Below, one piece after another: positions 1 through 7,584 of a stretch of 12,794 bases of DNA. Numbering within the stretch: the first letter of the stretch is position 1; every line of letters starts with the position of its first letter. The notes under the pieces were generated by a model. It searched no databases. It was not told where the DNA came from and saw only the letters and a list, made by a program, of their open reading frames with translations. The DNA is from CAZQLE01 sp964593905. GTDB taxonomy: Bacteria; Chloroflexota; Anaerolineae; Anaerolineales; Anaerolineaceae. The stretch lies in assembly GCA_964593905.1 (NCBI GenBank), contig CAZQLE010000110.1, forward strand, positions 1 through 12,794, in the 5' to 3' direction. Made by a program: the position numbers and the translations under genes.

Positions 1-1
1 A

Positions 2-1528
2 GACAGGGCGTCTTCTTTGCTGCTGCTGATCGTCAGCATTCTGGTCGCCCTCACCCTGGCCTGGATCGTTTTTTCAACGCGCACCACCGATTCTTATCTG
101 GAAATGCGCCACGTGGCCGCCCGGCTGACCGTGCTCGACCTGATCATCGCCAGCCTGGTGGCTATGGCGGTCATCTTTCTCGGTCAGGCGCTGGTATCAT
201 ATGAGATCTTCACCGGCAAGGTGCTCCCCCGCCAGAGTCTGCGCCGTTACTTCCGCAATGCCGTTTTGCTATTTGGCGGTTCCAGCCTGCTGGTTTCTGG
301 GGTGCATGTGCTGCGGCTTTCCCCAATTTACGGGTTGATGCTGGCGTTGTTGGTCACTGCCATTTTCTTCGCGCTGTTCACCTGGCGCACCTTTAGCGAA
401 CGCGATTGGACGATCCGGCAATTGCGCCCCTTTGTCTTCAGCCAACGGTTGTATGACCGCGTATTGAGCAGCACACCGGTCTCTGCCGAGACCAGTTTTT
501 CAACCCTGTGCGCCTCACTGCTCGAAGCCCAGACCGCAGCCATTGTTCCCCTGGGGCCGCTGGCCGCGCTCGCACCCCAGCCGCTGGCATACCCGGCCAA
601 AACGCAGCCCGATCTATCTTTTGCCGCGGCGCTTGAACCCGAGTTTACCCCGGACCGGTTGGTCATCAACCTCGACCCGGCCCTCAGTTCGGGGTTCACC
701 CTGGCTGCACCGCTGTGGAGTGAACGCGGGTTGATCGGGGTGCTTTTCCTCTCGGAAAAAATTGGGGGTGGTTTTTACAGCCTGGAAGAGATTGAAATTG
801 CCCGCGCCAGCAGCGAGCGACTGGTGGACCAGCGCGCCAGCACAGAAATTAACCGCCGCCTGGCATCTTTGCAGCGCGAACAGGTTATGGCCGGGCAGGT
901 GATCGACCGCCGCACGCGCCGCGTCTTGCACGATGAAATTTTGCCGCTGCTGCACACCGGGCTGCTGCGTCTGAGCGCCTCACCCAACGCGGCAGCGCCC
1001 GAGACAGCCGGGGTGATCAACGACCTGACCCAGGCCCACCGGCAGATCTCTGCCCTGCTGCGTGAAATGCCCAACACCCCCGCGCCCGAGGTAAACCGCA
1101 TGGGTCTTCTGGCCGCACTACGCCAGATGGCCGAGGAAGAATTTGGGCGGTTGTTTGACGAAGTAATCTGGCAGGAAGATGCCACGGCTGCCGCAGCGGC
1201 CGCCGCACTGCCCGCGCTGGCAGCCGAGGTGATGTATTACGCCGCACGAGAAGCTGTTCGGAACGCGGGCCGCTATGCGCGTGGTGAAAACGACCTGACC
1301 CTCACGGTATCGGTCGACAGCGAAAACGGCCTGCGAATCAGCGTAACCGATAACGGCATCGGCATGGGCATGGTCAGCGAATCGAACGGCAGTTCAGGGA
1401 CCGGGCAGGGGCTCAGTCTGCACGCCACGCTGATGGCGGTGGTGGGCGGCCGTCTGACGGTTGAAAGCCAGGCCGGGCAGTTTACGCGCGTGACCATCGC
1501 AATGGATCAAGGTTCCAACAACCGATAA
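2..1528 (+). CDS. Membrane sensor histidine kinase, 5' end cut by window edge
   Basis: The reading frame is open to the left edge, so the gene probably starts outside the window; the first in-window start is a TTG at 17 with no room for a ribosome site. Numbering from that TTG, hydrophobic stretches at about 1-19, 40-62, 84-98 and 103-122 suggest an N-terminal membrane sensor. Residues about 155-270 look like a degenerate GAF domain. The dimerisation/H-box (RRVLHDEILPLL) puts the likely phospho-acceptor at His305, as in HisKA_3 (NarX/DesK-like) kinases. The ATPase domain follows: N-box around 404-421 with Glu412 and Asn416, G1 box DNGIGM at 445-450, G2 box GTGQGL at 461-466. Family role: autophosphorylates on ATP and passes phosphate to a response regulator. 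No regulator lies downstream, because the next gene converges, so the partner is either upstream or elsewhere. Family assignment is firm; the signal is unknown. Confidence 0.85.
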   Translation, partial: DRASSLLLLIVSILVALTLAWIVFSTRTTDSYLEMRHVAARLTVLDLIIASLVAMAVIFLGQALVSYEIFTGKVLPRQSLRRYFRNAVLLFGGSSLLVSGVHVLRLSPIYGLMLALLVTAIFFALFTWRTFSERDWTIRQLRPFVFSQRLYDRVLSSTPVSAETSFSTLCASLLEAQTAAIVPLGPLAALAPQPLAYPAKTQPDLSFAAALEPEFTPDRLVINLDPALSSGFTLAAPLWSERGLIGVLFLSEKIGGGFYSLEEIEIARASSERLVDQRASTEINRRLASLQREQVMAGQVIDRRTRRVLHDEILPLLHTGLLRLSASPNAAAPETAGVINDLTQAHRQISALLREMPNTPAPEVNRMGLLAALRQMAEEEFGRLFDEVIWQEDATAAAAAAALPALAAEVMYYAAREAVRNAGRYARGENDLTLTVSVDSENGLRISVTDNGIGMGMVSESNGSSGTGQGLSLHATLMAVVGGRLTVESQAGQFTRVTIAMDQGSNNR

Positions 1529-1572
1529 AAAAACAGGCCGCGCGGTTTTCATCAAACCGGGCGCCTGCTTTA
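1527..1572. terminator. Bidirectional intrinsic terminator between convergent genes
   Basis: An imperfect GC-rich stem pairs 1534-1548 with 1554-1567 around a short loop. Its outer CAGGC and CGGTTT parts pair well and the middle has mismatches. Seven A's precede it on the plus strand, giving a run of seven U's for the minus-strand transcript, so it is best as terminator of the methyltransferase operon. The plus-strand tail (GCTTTATCC) is weaker but may serve the histidine kinase gene. Confidence 0.7.
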
Positions 1573-1597
1573 TCCATTCGATCTTAAAGAGTGCGGG

Positions 1598-2983
1598 TTA
1601 GTTCTTGCGTTCCATCAAATAAAGGGTGCGCAGCGAACCTTCCACCGGCTGTTTTTCACAGATGGTATACATCGTTTCAAAAGCCGCCTCAAAACCCTGG
1701 GCATGATACTCACCAAAAATATCCTCACGGGTCGCCAACAGCCGCCGCACCTGTGAATCTTCTTTGGGAATAAATTCAATGATCAGCCATTTTGCCAGGC
1801 CGGCAAAGCTGCGCGCAATATCGGTCAGCGGCACGTTGTTTGAAATCGCCAGGTGGTGCACCAAAGCCAGGGCCATCACCAGGTCGGCCGGGCCGCGCTG
1901 CCCCAGCGAATCTCGCTCCTGGTTGGCCCAGCCCAGAGCCGGGCTCGGGTTGGTCAGGTCCAACAGCAGCGGCAGCAGGTTGGTTTCTTTGTTTTTGCGC
2001 AGATCACGATAGTTTTTTTCCACCGCGGCCGGGTCAATATCGGCGCACACGGTAAAAATTCCCCGCTCCGACGCAATACGGCTAAAACGGCCGGTGTTTC
2101 CACCCAGGTCCCACACCGTTTGCGGTTGAACCTTTTCCAGGTAGGCGGCCACCATATCTGCTTTGCGGTCCAACGAGTCGGCCGTGTAGTTGGTGGCGTC
2201 ATAATAATCGCCCCACTCGGTGTTCTGCGCCGTCCAGCTCAGACCGCGCACGGTCTTCTCCAGGCTCTCAATCAGGCCGATCAAGGCATTCCGGCTCATC
2301 CCGCCCACCACAGGTCTGGCTTCGGGCTGGTCTTTACCGGCATAGCGCTGCTGGGCGCGGGCATGCAAATGAAGATGCGCCAGCAGCCCGCCGTTCAAAC
2401 GGGTCGACCAGGGTAACAGCCGCGCCGCCAGATCCAGCGGAACACCGTCGATATAAATGCGCAGCAGTTGGTTGAGCCGCACATCCACTTTTGCCATTAA
2501 TGCCAGCGGGGCAAGAAAATGCTGACAAAACTGGCGGTATGCCACCCAGGGCCTGCCCTCTTGATAAACCTCAAACGACAGCGTATCGATCAGGGTCGCC
2601 TTGCCGCGCAAAAACTGCACATTATAGGCCGAGGCATCCTTAAGCGACATGCCGGCATCCAGCGCCTTTTTCTGAATGGACAGCGTCAACAAAGCCGCAT
2701 CGCGCAGTTGGCTGAAGCTCCATTCATAGGGGTAAGAAATAAACGGCACCCGTTCGGGCTGAATGATCTTGTAAGCCAGTTCGGCCTTCGCCGCGGGCTG
2801 GTTCACTTCTTCATGCGCCACCAACTGGCGCGCCTTAACCAGGCGTTCATACAGGCCAGAAGACATCAACCGCTCATAATCGGGCTGATACTTCTGGTTC
2901 ACCTGGCGATATAAGCAGTTGTCGCGGGTGAACAAGAAACCGCTCGGGTCGCGAAACGAAGCCGCCAGTCGATCAGTTGTCAT
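1598..2983 (-). CDS. Class I SAM-dependent methyltransferase with a kinase-like N-terminal half
   Basis: A 461-residue protein. I chose the ATG at 2983 rather than the in-frame start at 3016, because the first 11 residues would lie wholly inside the preceding gene and the ATG at 2983 makes a compact overlap with that gene's stop. Residues about 285-410 are a Rossmann-type methyltransferase: motif I VWDLGGNTGRFS at 290-301, acidic ADIDP at 314-318, LDLTNPSP at 341-348, and ALVHHL at 373-378 in the motif IV region. The N-terminal half (about 1-225) has no methyltransferase motif. Its stretch MSLKDASAYNVQF followed by LIDTLSF has the D-x4-N ... D spacing of kinase-fold phosphotransferases (Asp116, Asn121, Asp133). 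The methyl acceptor is unknown. Large proteins of this architecture are usually annotated only as methyltransferases. It is the last gene of a gatB/small membrane protein/methyltransferase run and ends at a shared terminator. Confidence 0.8.
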   Translation of the reverse strand: MTTDRLAASFRDPSGFLFTRDNCLYRQVNQKYQPDYERLMSSGLYERLVKARQLVAHEEVNQPAAKAELAYKIIQPERVPFISYPYEWSFSQLRDAALLTLSIQKKALDAGMSLKDASAYNVQFLRGKATLIDTLSFEVYQEGRPWVAYRQFCQHFLAPLALMAKVDVRLNQLLRIYIDGVPLDLAARLLPWSTRLNGGLLAHLHLHARAQQRYAGKDQPEARPVVGGMSRNALIGLIESLEKTVRGLSWTAQNTEWGDYYDATNYTADSLDRKADMVAAYLEKVQPQTVWDLGGNTGRFSRIASERGIFTVCADIDPAAVEKNYRDLRKNKETNLLPLLLDLTNPSPALGWANQERDSLGQRGPADLVMALALVHHLAISNNVPLTDIARSFAGLAKWLIIEFIPKEDSQVRRLLATREDIFGEYHAQGFEAAFETMYTICEKQPVEGSLRTLYLMERKN

Positions 2984-3179
2984 CTTCTTCGCCGCCCTCA
3001 TCCGGCTGGGCCGCATCGGCTTTCTTACCGCCGAAGAGGGTTTTGATCTTGCTCCAGTAAGCCCGAATGGCTACGCCAGCGCCGAGCAAAAGCGCCAGTA
3101 CCATCTGCAATACAAAACTGCCTGAACCGGGGTCCAGATAAAGTTCAGGTTTTAACAAAAGCCCCACAGGAAAATGCAT
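2973..3179 (-). CDS. Small single-pass membrane protein of the YLDPGSGS type
   Basis: A 68-residue protein with a good Shine-Dalgarno (AAGGAG, about 7 bases before the ATG at 3179). It has a short N-terminal segment, the motif YLDPGSGSF at 14-22, one hydrophobic helix at about 22-39, then a basic stretch (YWSKIKTLFGGKK) and an acidic tail (DEGGEEDDN). The YLDPG(S/T)GS-plus-helix-plus-basic pattern recurs in small uncharacterised bacterial membrane proteins. I know of no assigned function. The basic residues after the helix suggest an N-out, C-in orientation. Its stop codon lies inside the start region of the methyltransferase (ATGACAACTGA), so the two are probably translated together and may act together. 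Confidence 0.75.
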   Translation of the reverse strand: MHFPVGLLLKPELYLDPGSGSFVLQMVLALLLGAGVAIRAYWSKIKTLFGGKKADAAQPDEGGEEDDN

Positions 3180-3243
3180 TGAAAAACTCCTTATTGATCC
3201 CGGCCAAAAACACCGGGAGCCAAAATTAACATCCCGAGATCGT

Positions 3244-4680
3244 TTACGACCCCAGTAATTCTTCCAAAATTTGACGGGCCATGTTCGGGTCTGCTTTGCC
3301 GCGCATTTTCTTCATCACCTGGCCCACAAACCAGCCAATCAATGAGACCTTGCCGGCTTTGTAGCTTTCCACTTCTTTCAGGCTTTCGGCCATGACCTCG
3401 CTGCATACCGCGCGGATCGCGCTGTCATCGCTGACCTTGCCCAGCCCCTCAGCTTCAACAATCTTTGCCGGGGCGCTGCCGCTGGCCTGCACCTTATCCA
3501 GCAGGGCCTTGCCGGTGCTGGTATTAATCACCCCGCCGTCAACCAGTTTAAGGATCTCAGCCAGGAACTGCGGGGTGAGTTTCAACTGGTCGGCCGTCAG
3601 GCCGCTCTCGTTTAACATGCGCAGCACATCATTCATCAACCAGTTTGAAACCCGCTTCGGGTCGCCGCCATAAACTTTGACCGCCGCCTCAAAATAATCC
3701 GAGAGCTTGCGTTCCACGGTCAGAATATCAGCGTCATATTCCGGCAAACCATATTCACGGGTAAACCGCGCCCGGCGTTCCAGGGGCAGTTCGGGCAGCG
3801 CAGACAGAATCTCTTTCATCCATTCGTCTGAAACTTCAACCTTCAACAAATCGGGTTCCCGAAAATAGCGGTAATCCGCTTCGGTCTCTTTGGAGCGCAT
3901 CTTGCGCAATACGCCGGCATCTTCGTCCCATTCCAAGGTCCAGGGCTGAATGGTGTTGCCCGCGTTCACTTCGCGAATCTGGCGTTCAACTTCTTTGGCC
4001 AGCGCTTCACGCACTGCTTCAATTGAGTTGACATTCTTAATTTCAGTCTTGGGGTTTAAGTAGTCTGCGCCCCGCGGACGAATCGAAATATTCACATCGC
4101 AGCGCAGGTGGCCTTTTTCCATATCCGCTTCTGAAATTCCCAGCCAGCGCAATAACTGGCGCAACCGGATCAGGTATTGCGCCGCCTCATCTGCCGAACG
4201 CAGATCGGGCTCGGTCACCATCTCAACCAGTGGCACACCGCAGCGGTTGAAATCGATCAGCCGTTGACCGTGTTCATTTTTTGTTTTCCCGGCATCTTCT
4301 TCGATATGCAGTTTATGAATCCGCACCCGGCGGGTCTCGGCGCCCGGCACGGGCACATCCATAAAACCACCCTTGGCCAGAGTTTGATCGTATTGCGAGA
4401 TCTGATAGCCTTTGGGAAGATCGGGATAGAAATAATTTTTGCGATCAAAAAACGAAACCGATTGAATATCGGCGTGCATCGCCGCCGCCAGCAGAATTCC
4501 TTTTTCGATCACTGCCTTGTTGGGCACCGGCAGCACCCCCGGCAAACCTGTGCAAACCGGGCAGATATTGGTATTAGGAGGATCAAACCAGGAATCAGCC
4601 TTGCAGCTGCAAAAGATCTTTGTGTTCGTGTTGAGCTGGATATGGGTCTCCAGACCAATTACGGCTTCATATTCAGTCAT
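3244..4680 (-). CDS. gatB: Aspartyl/glutamyl-tRNA amidotransferase subunit B
   Basis: A 478-residue protein, the normal GatB length. Family role: the kinase-like subunit of GatCAB, which converts Glu-tRNA(Gln) and/or Asp-tRNA(Asn) to the amide form in the cytoplasm. Visible marks: GLETHIQL at 9-16; four cysteines at 24, 26, 40 and 43 (FCSC ... CPVC) forming the zinc site found in many GatB proteins; DFNRCGVPLVEMVTEPD around 148-164; EIKNVNS; DYRYFREPDLL; and the C-terminal GatB/Yqey tRNA-binding domain from about 330 with DGGVINTSTGKALLDKV. The ATG at 4680 follows AAGGAG by 5 bases. gatA and gatC are not in the window, which is common. A weak promoter-like TAAAAT lies at 4740-4745 upstream, with only a poor -35. 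The small membrane protein gene follows 64 bases downstream, so co-transcription is likely. Presence implies indirect amide-tRNA synthesis. Confidence 0.97.
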   Translation of the reverse strand: MTEYEAVIGLETHIQLNTNTKIFCSCKADSWFDPPNTNICPVCTGLPGVLPVPNKAVIEKGILLAAAMHADIQSVSFFDRKNYFYPDLPKGYQISQYDQTLAKGGFMDVPVPGAETRRVRIHKLHIEEDAGKTKNEHGQRLIDFNRCGVPLVEMVTEPDLRSADEAAQYLIRLRQLLRWLGISEADMEKGHLRCDVNISIRPRGADYLNPKTEIKNVNSIEAVREALAKEVERQIREVNAGNTIQPWTLEWDEDAGVLRKMRSKETEADYRYFREPDLLKVEVSDEWMKEILSALPELPLERRARFTREYGLPEYDADILTVERKLSDYFEAAVKVYGGDPKRVSNWLMNDVLRMLNESGLTADQLKLTPQFLAEILKLVDGGVINTSTGKALLDKVQASGSAPAKIVEAEGLGKVSDDSAIRAVCSEVMAESLKEVESYKAGKVSLIGWFVGQVMKKMRGKADPNMARQILEELLGS

Positions 4681-4815
4681 CTAGGCTCCTTAAAAAACCC
4701 GGATTTTACGACCACCATGACAGCAGCCGCTCACCGCTTATTTTAACACACGATTAACAAACCAGTGAAAAATAAACCGGCCCTTAAGTGATTGCGCAAA
4801 ACGCACCACACCCGC

Positions 4816-5982
4816 TCAGGGCTGCTGCCCAACCAGCCTTACAAAATCAATGATCACAGGCAGCAGGCTAAACACCAGCGGCGAAACAGCCGTAATGCTG
4901 ATATTTCGTATCGAGCGAACCGCAATCGGCCAGACCGGAATATTTTTGTTTAAACTTTCATACAGGGCCACCAGCCTGTCAATTCGTTCAAGGTTGCTGG
5001 GGGTCTGCAACAGGCCGTCGGCTTTTACATGGTTAAGAGATTGGCTGTAGCCTTCGTAGATTTCTTCTGAAATTTTCTTTAGCTGGATGCTTTTATAGAC
5101 AACCATTGCCCGGTGCGGGCTCCATAAGGGGCCAATTAACACCAGCGGCACAACCACCACATAGACCAGATAAACCAGCCAGATGACCGTCCAATCGGGG
5201 CTGCCGCCAAGCAATACCGGGTAATAAGAATAAACCAGCATCCAGACCAGAATCACCACAACCGCAAAAGCCGTGCGGGTGATCAGGCGGCCAATGCCTG
5301 CAAAACCGCCGCTCCCATCCGGGTGAAGCGGATAGACTTTTTTGATGCAGGCGGGTTCTTTAAAAAAAGCCGAGAGGGTTCGCGCAGTTGACACCTGGCG
5401 AAAAGCCATCAAGAACAACACATAATTAGAGGGGACATATAAAAGGTTGAAGATGAGGGTTGAAAGCGGGGTATAAAACCAGAAATTCACCCGCCCCACC
5501 GATTGGGTTGCCATGGGAACACCGTAGAGATTAAAAATAAGCGTTGAGAGAAGCATCCCCAGCAAAGCCAGCCCGTAGATCCATGGTGCGCTGATTGCGG
5601 TCTGAATGCGCTGCGACAGGGGCTTAAAATTCAATTCGTCCTGTGCGCCAATGATCAACTGCTGCTCTTCAAGGCTGCGCGCGCTCTCATAAGCGGTCAC
5701 CGGCAGCCAGCGATATAACAGCCAGACCATCGGCAGAAACACAACCCAGACATTGATTGAGCTTACAATTTCCCCAACTTCCCGTATCGAAACATAATTT
5801 TCTCCCCCGAAAAAATGGTCGGTTGACAGCCCAACCACAATATCTGTCACACAATAGATCAACATCGCAGTCAACCAGACAGCCGGAACAGAACGGCGCT
5901 CGATCAGACGATAAACAAAATCGTTTTCAATTAAATGAAAATTGGACGAGGGCGGTTCGGGTTTTTGTGGCGCCTGACTCAT
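4816..5982 (-). CDS. Uncharacterised polytopic membrane protein with HPDGSGG motif
   Basis: A 388-residue protein. The ATG at 5982 was chosen because AAGGGGA lies about 6 bases upstream; the longer frame from a GTG at 6012 has no such site. Hydrophobic helices are visible at about 33-52, 77-95, 133-153, 178-197, 236-252, 263-285 and 363-380, so about seven passes, with a hydrophilic and probably cytoplasmic segment at about 290-355. A conserved-looking loop, LHPDGSGGFAGIGRL (219-233), sits just before the fifth helix; HPD-x-x-GG loops occur in other uncharacterised bacterial membrane proteins. A second feature is the IPVWPIAVRSIRN stretch before the last helix. No catalytic domain is recognised and I assign no function. 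It lies 85 bases downstream of the glycosyltransferase on the same strand, so it may share its transcript, but the gap also holds a small inverted repeat (6020-6025 with 6036-6041). Confidence 0.7.
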   Translation of the reverse strand: MSQAPQKPEPPSSNFHLIENDFVYRLIERRSVPAVWLTAMLIYCVTDIVVGLSTDHFFGGENYVSIREVGEIVSSINVWVVFLPMVWLLYRWLPVTAYESARSLEEQQLIIGAQDELNFKPLSQRIQTAISAPWIYGLALLGMLLSTLIFNLYGVPMATQSVGRVNFWFYTPLSTLIFNLLYVPSNYVLFLMAFRQVSTARTLSAFFKEPACIKKVYPLHPDGSGGFAGIGRLITRTAFAVVVILVWMLVYSYYPVLLGGSPDWTVIWLVYLVYVVVVPLVLIGPLWSPHRAMVVYKSIQLKKISEEIYEGYSQSLNHVKADGLLQTPSNLERIDRLVALYESLNKNIPVWPIAVRSIRNISITAVSPLVFSLLPVIIDFVRLVGQQP

Positions 5983-6067
5983 ATTAATCCCCTTCAGTAC
6001 AAGATATTTCACTTAACAGATCCTGAACAGCCAGCCAGGATGTTTCAAACCAGCGGGGTGGTTGTTT

Positions 6068-7495
6068 TTATTTTACATCACCTCGAACTACACGATTAAC
6101 TCCAAAAATGCAAAGGCCGCAAAGCAGATACATTGCCAGCAGCAGCCAGGCCGAATGAACAAAAGCAAGAATACCCCCCGCCAGCGCCAGCAGAACGAAT
6201 AGAATTTCGATCATAGACATGCGCTGCGCTTCACGGTCTGCCGCCGGGGCGGGCGCCTTTCGGGCAGGCACAACCGCTGTGCCCTCCTTGGGGGTGCGGT
6301 CAAAACGATAGGGTATCTTGAACAGCCCTTTGAGCACACCCCGGCTTAAGCGCGGCGCCAGACCAATGATCACACACAGCAAAAGCAGCACCGGCTGAAT
6401 GCGCCCACGCCCCTGCGGATGAAGCCGGGCCTGGGCCGCCACAGCCAACACCGCCTGGGCTGCCACAAGGCTAAAAAAGCCCACTGCGGGCAAAAGCGGT
6501 TTTTGCGCCGCCGCCAGCAGCGGAATGGGCAGGACGAGCAGCAAAACCATCAGAACCGACATCATATAACCAGATGGAACAAACAGGGCATGCACCCGGT
6601 TGGCAAAACTGACCCTGGACTTAAGAATTTCGTACCAGAATTTGCGCAAAAACTGAATCGCGCCAAAGGCCCAGCGCTCCTGCTGGCGGGCAAAGACGCT
6701 CAAACTGGCCGGTAGCTCTCCGGGAACTGTCACCCCGGGCAGATACAGCGCCTTCCAACCCTGAAGCTGCGCGCGATAGCTGATATCCATATCTTCACTC
6801 AACGCCTCCAGCGCCCATCCGCCACAGGCCACCACCGCCTGTTTGCGCCAGACTGCGCCCGTGCCGTTGTAATTGATGAACAAACCTGCCTTCTGCTCGA
6901 CCGGTTTTTGAACGATAAAATGCATATCCAGAAACAGGGCCTGCAAACGGGTAACCTGATTCTGCTGCTCATTTAAATGCGTCCAGCGCGCCTGCACAAA
7001 CGCAAGCTCCGGGCGCGCCTCCAGATAAGGGAGCATCTGTTGCAGGTAGTCTGGCGCCGGAACAAAGTCGGCATCAAAGACGCACAGATACTCCCCCCCT
7101 ACCCGATCCAGCGTTTCGGCCAGTGCTCCGGCCTTATAAAACTTGCGCTCCGCCCGGCGATAAACCGTCACCGACCAACCCCTCTCCCGCAGCAATGCGG
7201 TGTGTTGATCGATAATCTGACAGGTGCGGTCATTAGAATCATCCAGAATCTGAATTTCCAGCCGATCTTTTGGATAATTTAACTGACCCACCGCCTGAAG
7301 CAGCCGGCCGATCACATGTTCTTCGTTATATACAGGAAGTTGAATCGTCACCAGCGGATGGTTTTCAAGCCCGACCAGAGGAGGGTCTTGCCGCGGGTCA
7401 ATTCGAAATGATAAAAATGCACTCAGCAAGATCGTAAATGCATCCAGCAGGAGCAGCAAGCCCAAAAAATCACAAATGATCTGAATGGCAGGCAA
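6068..7495 (-). CDS. Membrane family 2 glycosyltransferase, cellulose-synthase-like
   Basis: A 475-residue integral membrane processive-type GT2. One N-terminal helix (about 5-29) precedes a cytoplasmic GT-A domain with QLPVYNE at 52-58, DDSNDR with the nucleotide-sugar Asp pair 85-86, metal-binding DAD at 141-143, SED (catalytic-base region) at 233-235, and QQERW at 271-275, the Q(Q/R)xRW signature of cellulose, chitin and mannan synthase-like enzymes. C-terminal helices lie at about 306-330, 334-355, 366-382, 427-446 and 448-466, with a Pro/Ala/basic linker around 400-425. Known role of such proteins: polymerise a beta-linked sugar from a nucleotide sugar and pass it across the membrane. 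No PilZ domain or cellulose operon partner is present, so the polymer is not identified; glucomannan-like, glucan or a single-sugar transferase are possible. The start is a TTG at 7495 with TGAGG about 6 bases upstream. Confidence 0.85.
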   Translation of the reverse strand: MPAIQIICDFLGLLLLLDAFTILLSAFLSFRIDPRQDPPLVGLENHPLVTIQLPVYNEEHVIGRLLQAVGQLNYPKDRLEIQILDDSNDRTCQIIDQHTALLRERGWSVTVYRRAERKFYKAGALAETLDRVGGEYLCVFDADFVPAPDYLQQMLPYLEARPELAFVQARWTHLNEQQNQVTRLQALFLDMHFIVQKPVEQKAGLFINYNGTGAVWRKQAVVACGGWALEALSEDMDISYRAQLQGWKALYLPGVTVPGELPASLSVFARQQERWAFGAIQFLRKFWYEILKSRVSFANRVHALFVPSGYMMSVLMVLLLVLPIPLLAAAQKPLLPAVGFFSLVAAQAVLAVAAQARLHPQGRGRIQPVLLLLCVIIGLAPRLSRGVLKGLFKIPYRFDRTPKEGTAVVPARKAPAPAADREAQRMSMIEILFVLLALAGGILAFVHSAWLLLAMYLLCGLCIFGVNRVVRGDVK

Positions 7496-7528
7496 AAAAA
7501 CCTCAGTGAGTTCGCTAAGAATGTTTCA

Positions 7529-7534
7529 ATTATA
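7529..7534 (-). promoter_or_regulatory. Putative -10 box for the glycosyltransferase gene
   Basis: Read on the minus strand this is a perfect TATAAT, placing transcription start near 7522, about 27 bases before the TTG start. No good -35 is found at 16-18 bases, so the promoter may need an activator, or the box may be chance in an AT-rich patch. Confidence 0.4.
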
Positions 7535-7536
7535 TA

Positions 7537-7550
7537 CTGCTTTAAAGCAG
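7537..7550. promoter_or_regulatory. Perfect 14-bp palindrome, possible operator
   Basis: CTGCTTTAAAGCAG is an exact palindrome, two bases upstream of the putative glycosyltransferase -10 box, in the spacer where a DNA-binding protein would control the promoter. It has no loop and no U-tract, so it is a poor intrinsic terminator for the hemH gene that ends at 7585. Which regulator would bind is unknown. Confidence 0.4.
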
Positions 7551-7584
7551 CAACCGGCCCAAAGCATAACCGTTACGCCCGGCT

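Noticed and set aside
1853..2416. Plus-strand open frame of 187 codons opposite the methyltransferase
   Set aside because: Antisense to conserved methyltransferase motifs; rich in His, Gln and Arg as expected of a shadow frame; no ribosome site.
3186..3243. Stem TCCCGG/CCGGGA between gatB and the small membrane protein gene as a terminator
   Set aside because: The stem is only 6 bases and no U-run follows on the minus strand, so read-through into the next gene is more likely.
4177..4746. Plus-strand open frame of 189 codons opposite gatB
   Set aside because: It lies almost wholly antisense to the strongly conserved gatB, has no recognisable domain and a composition expected of a complementary-strand shadow.
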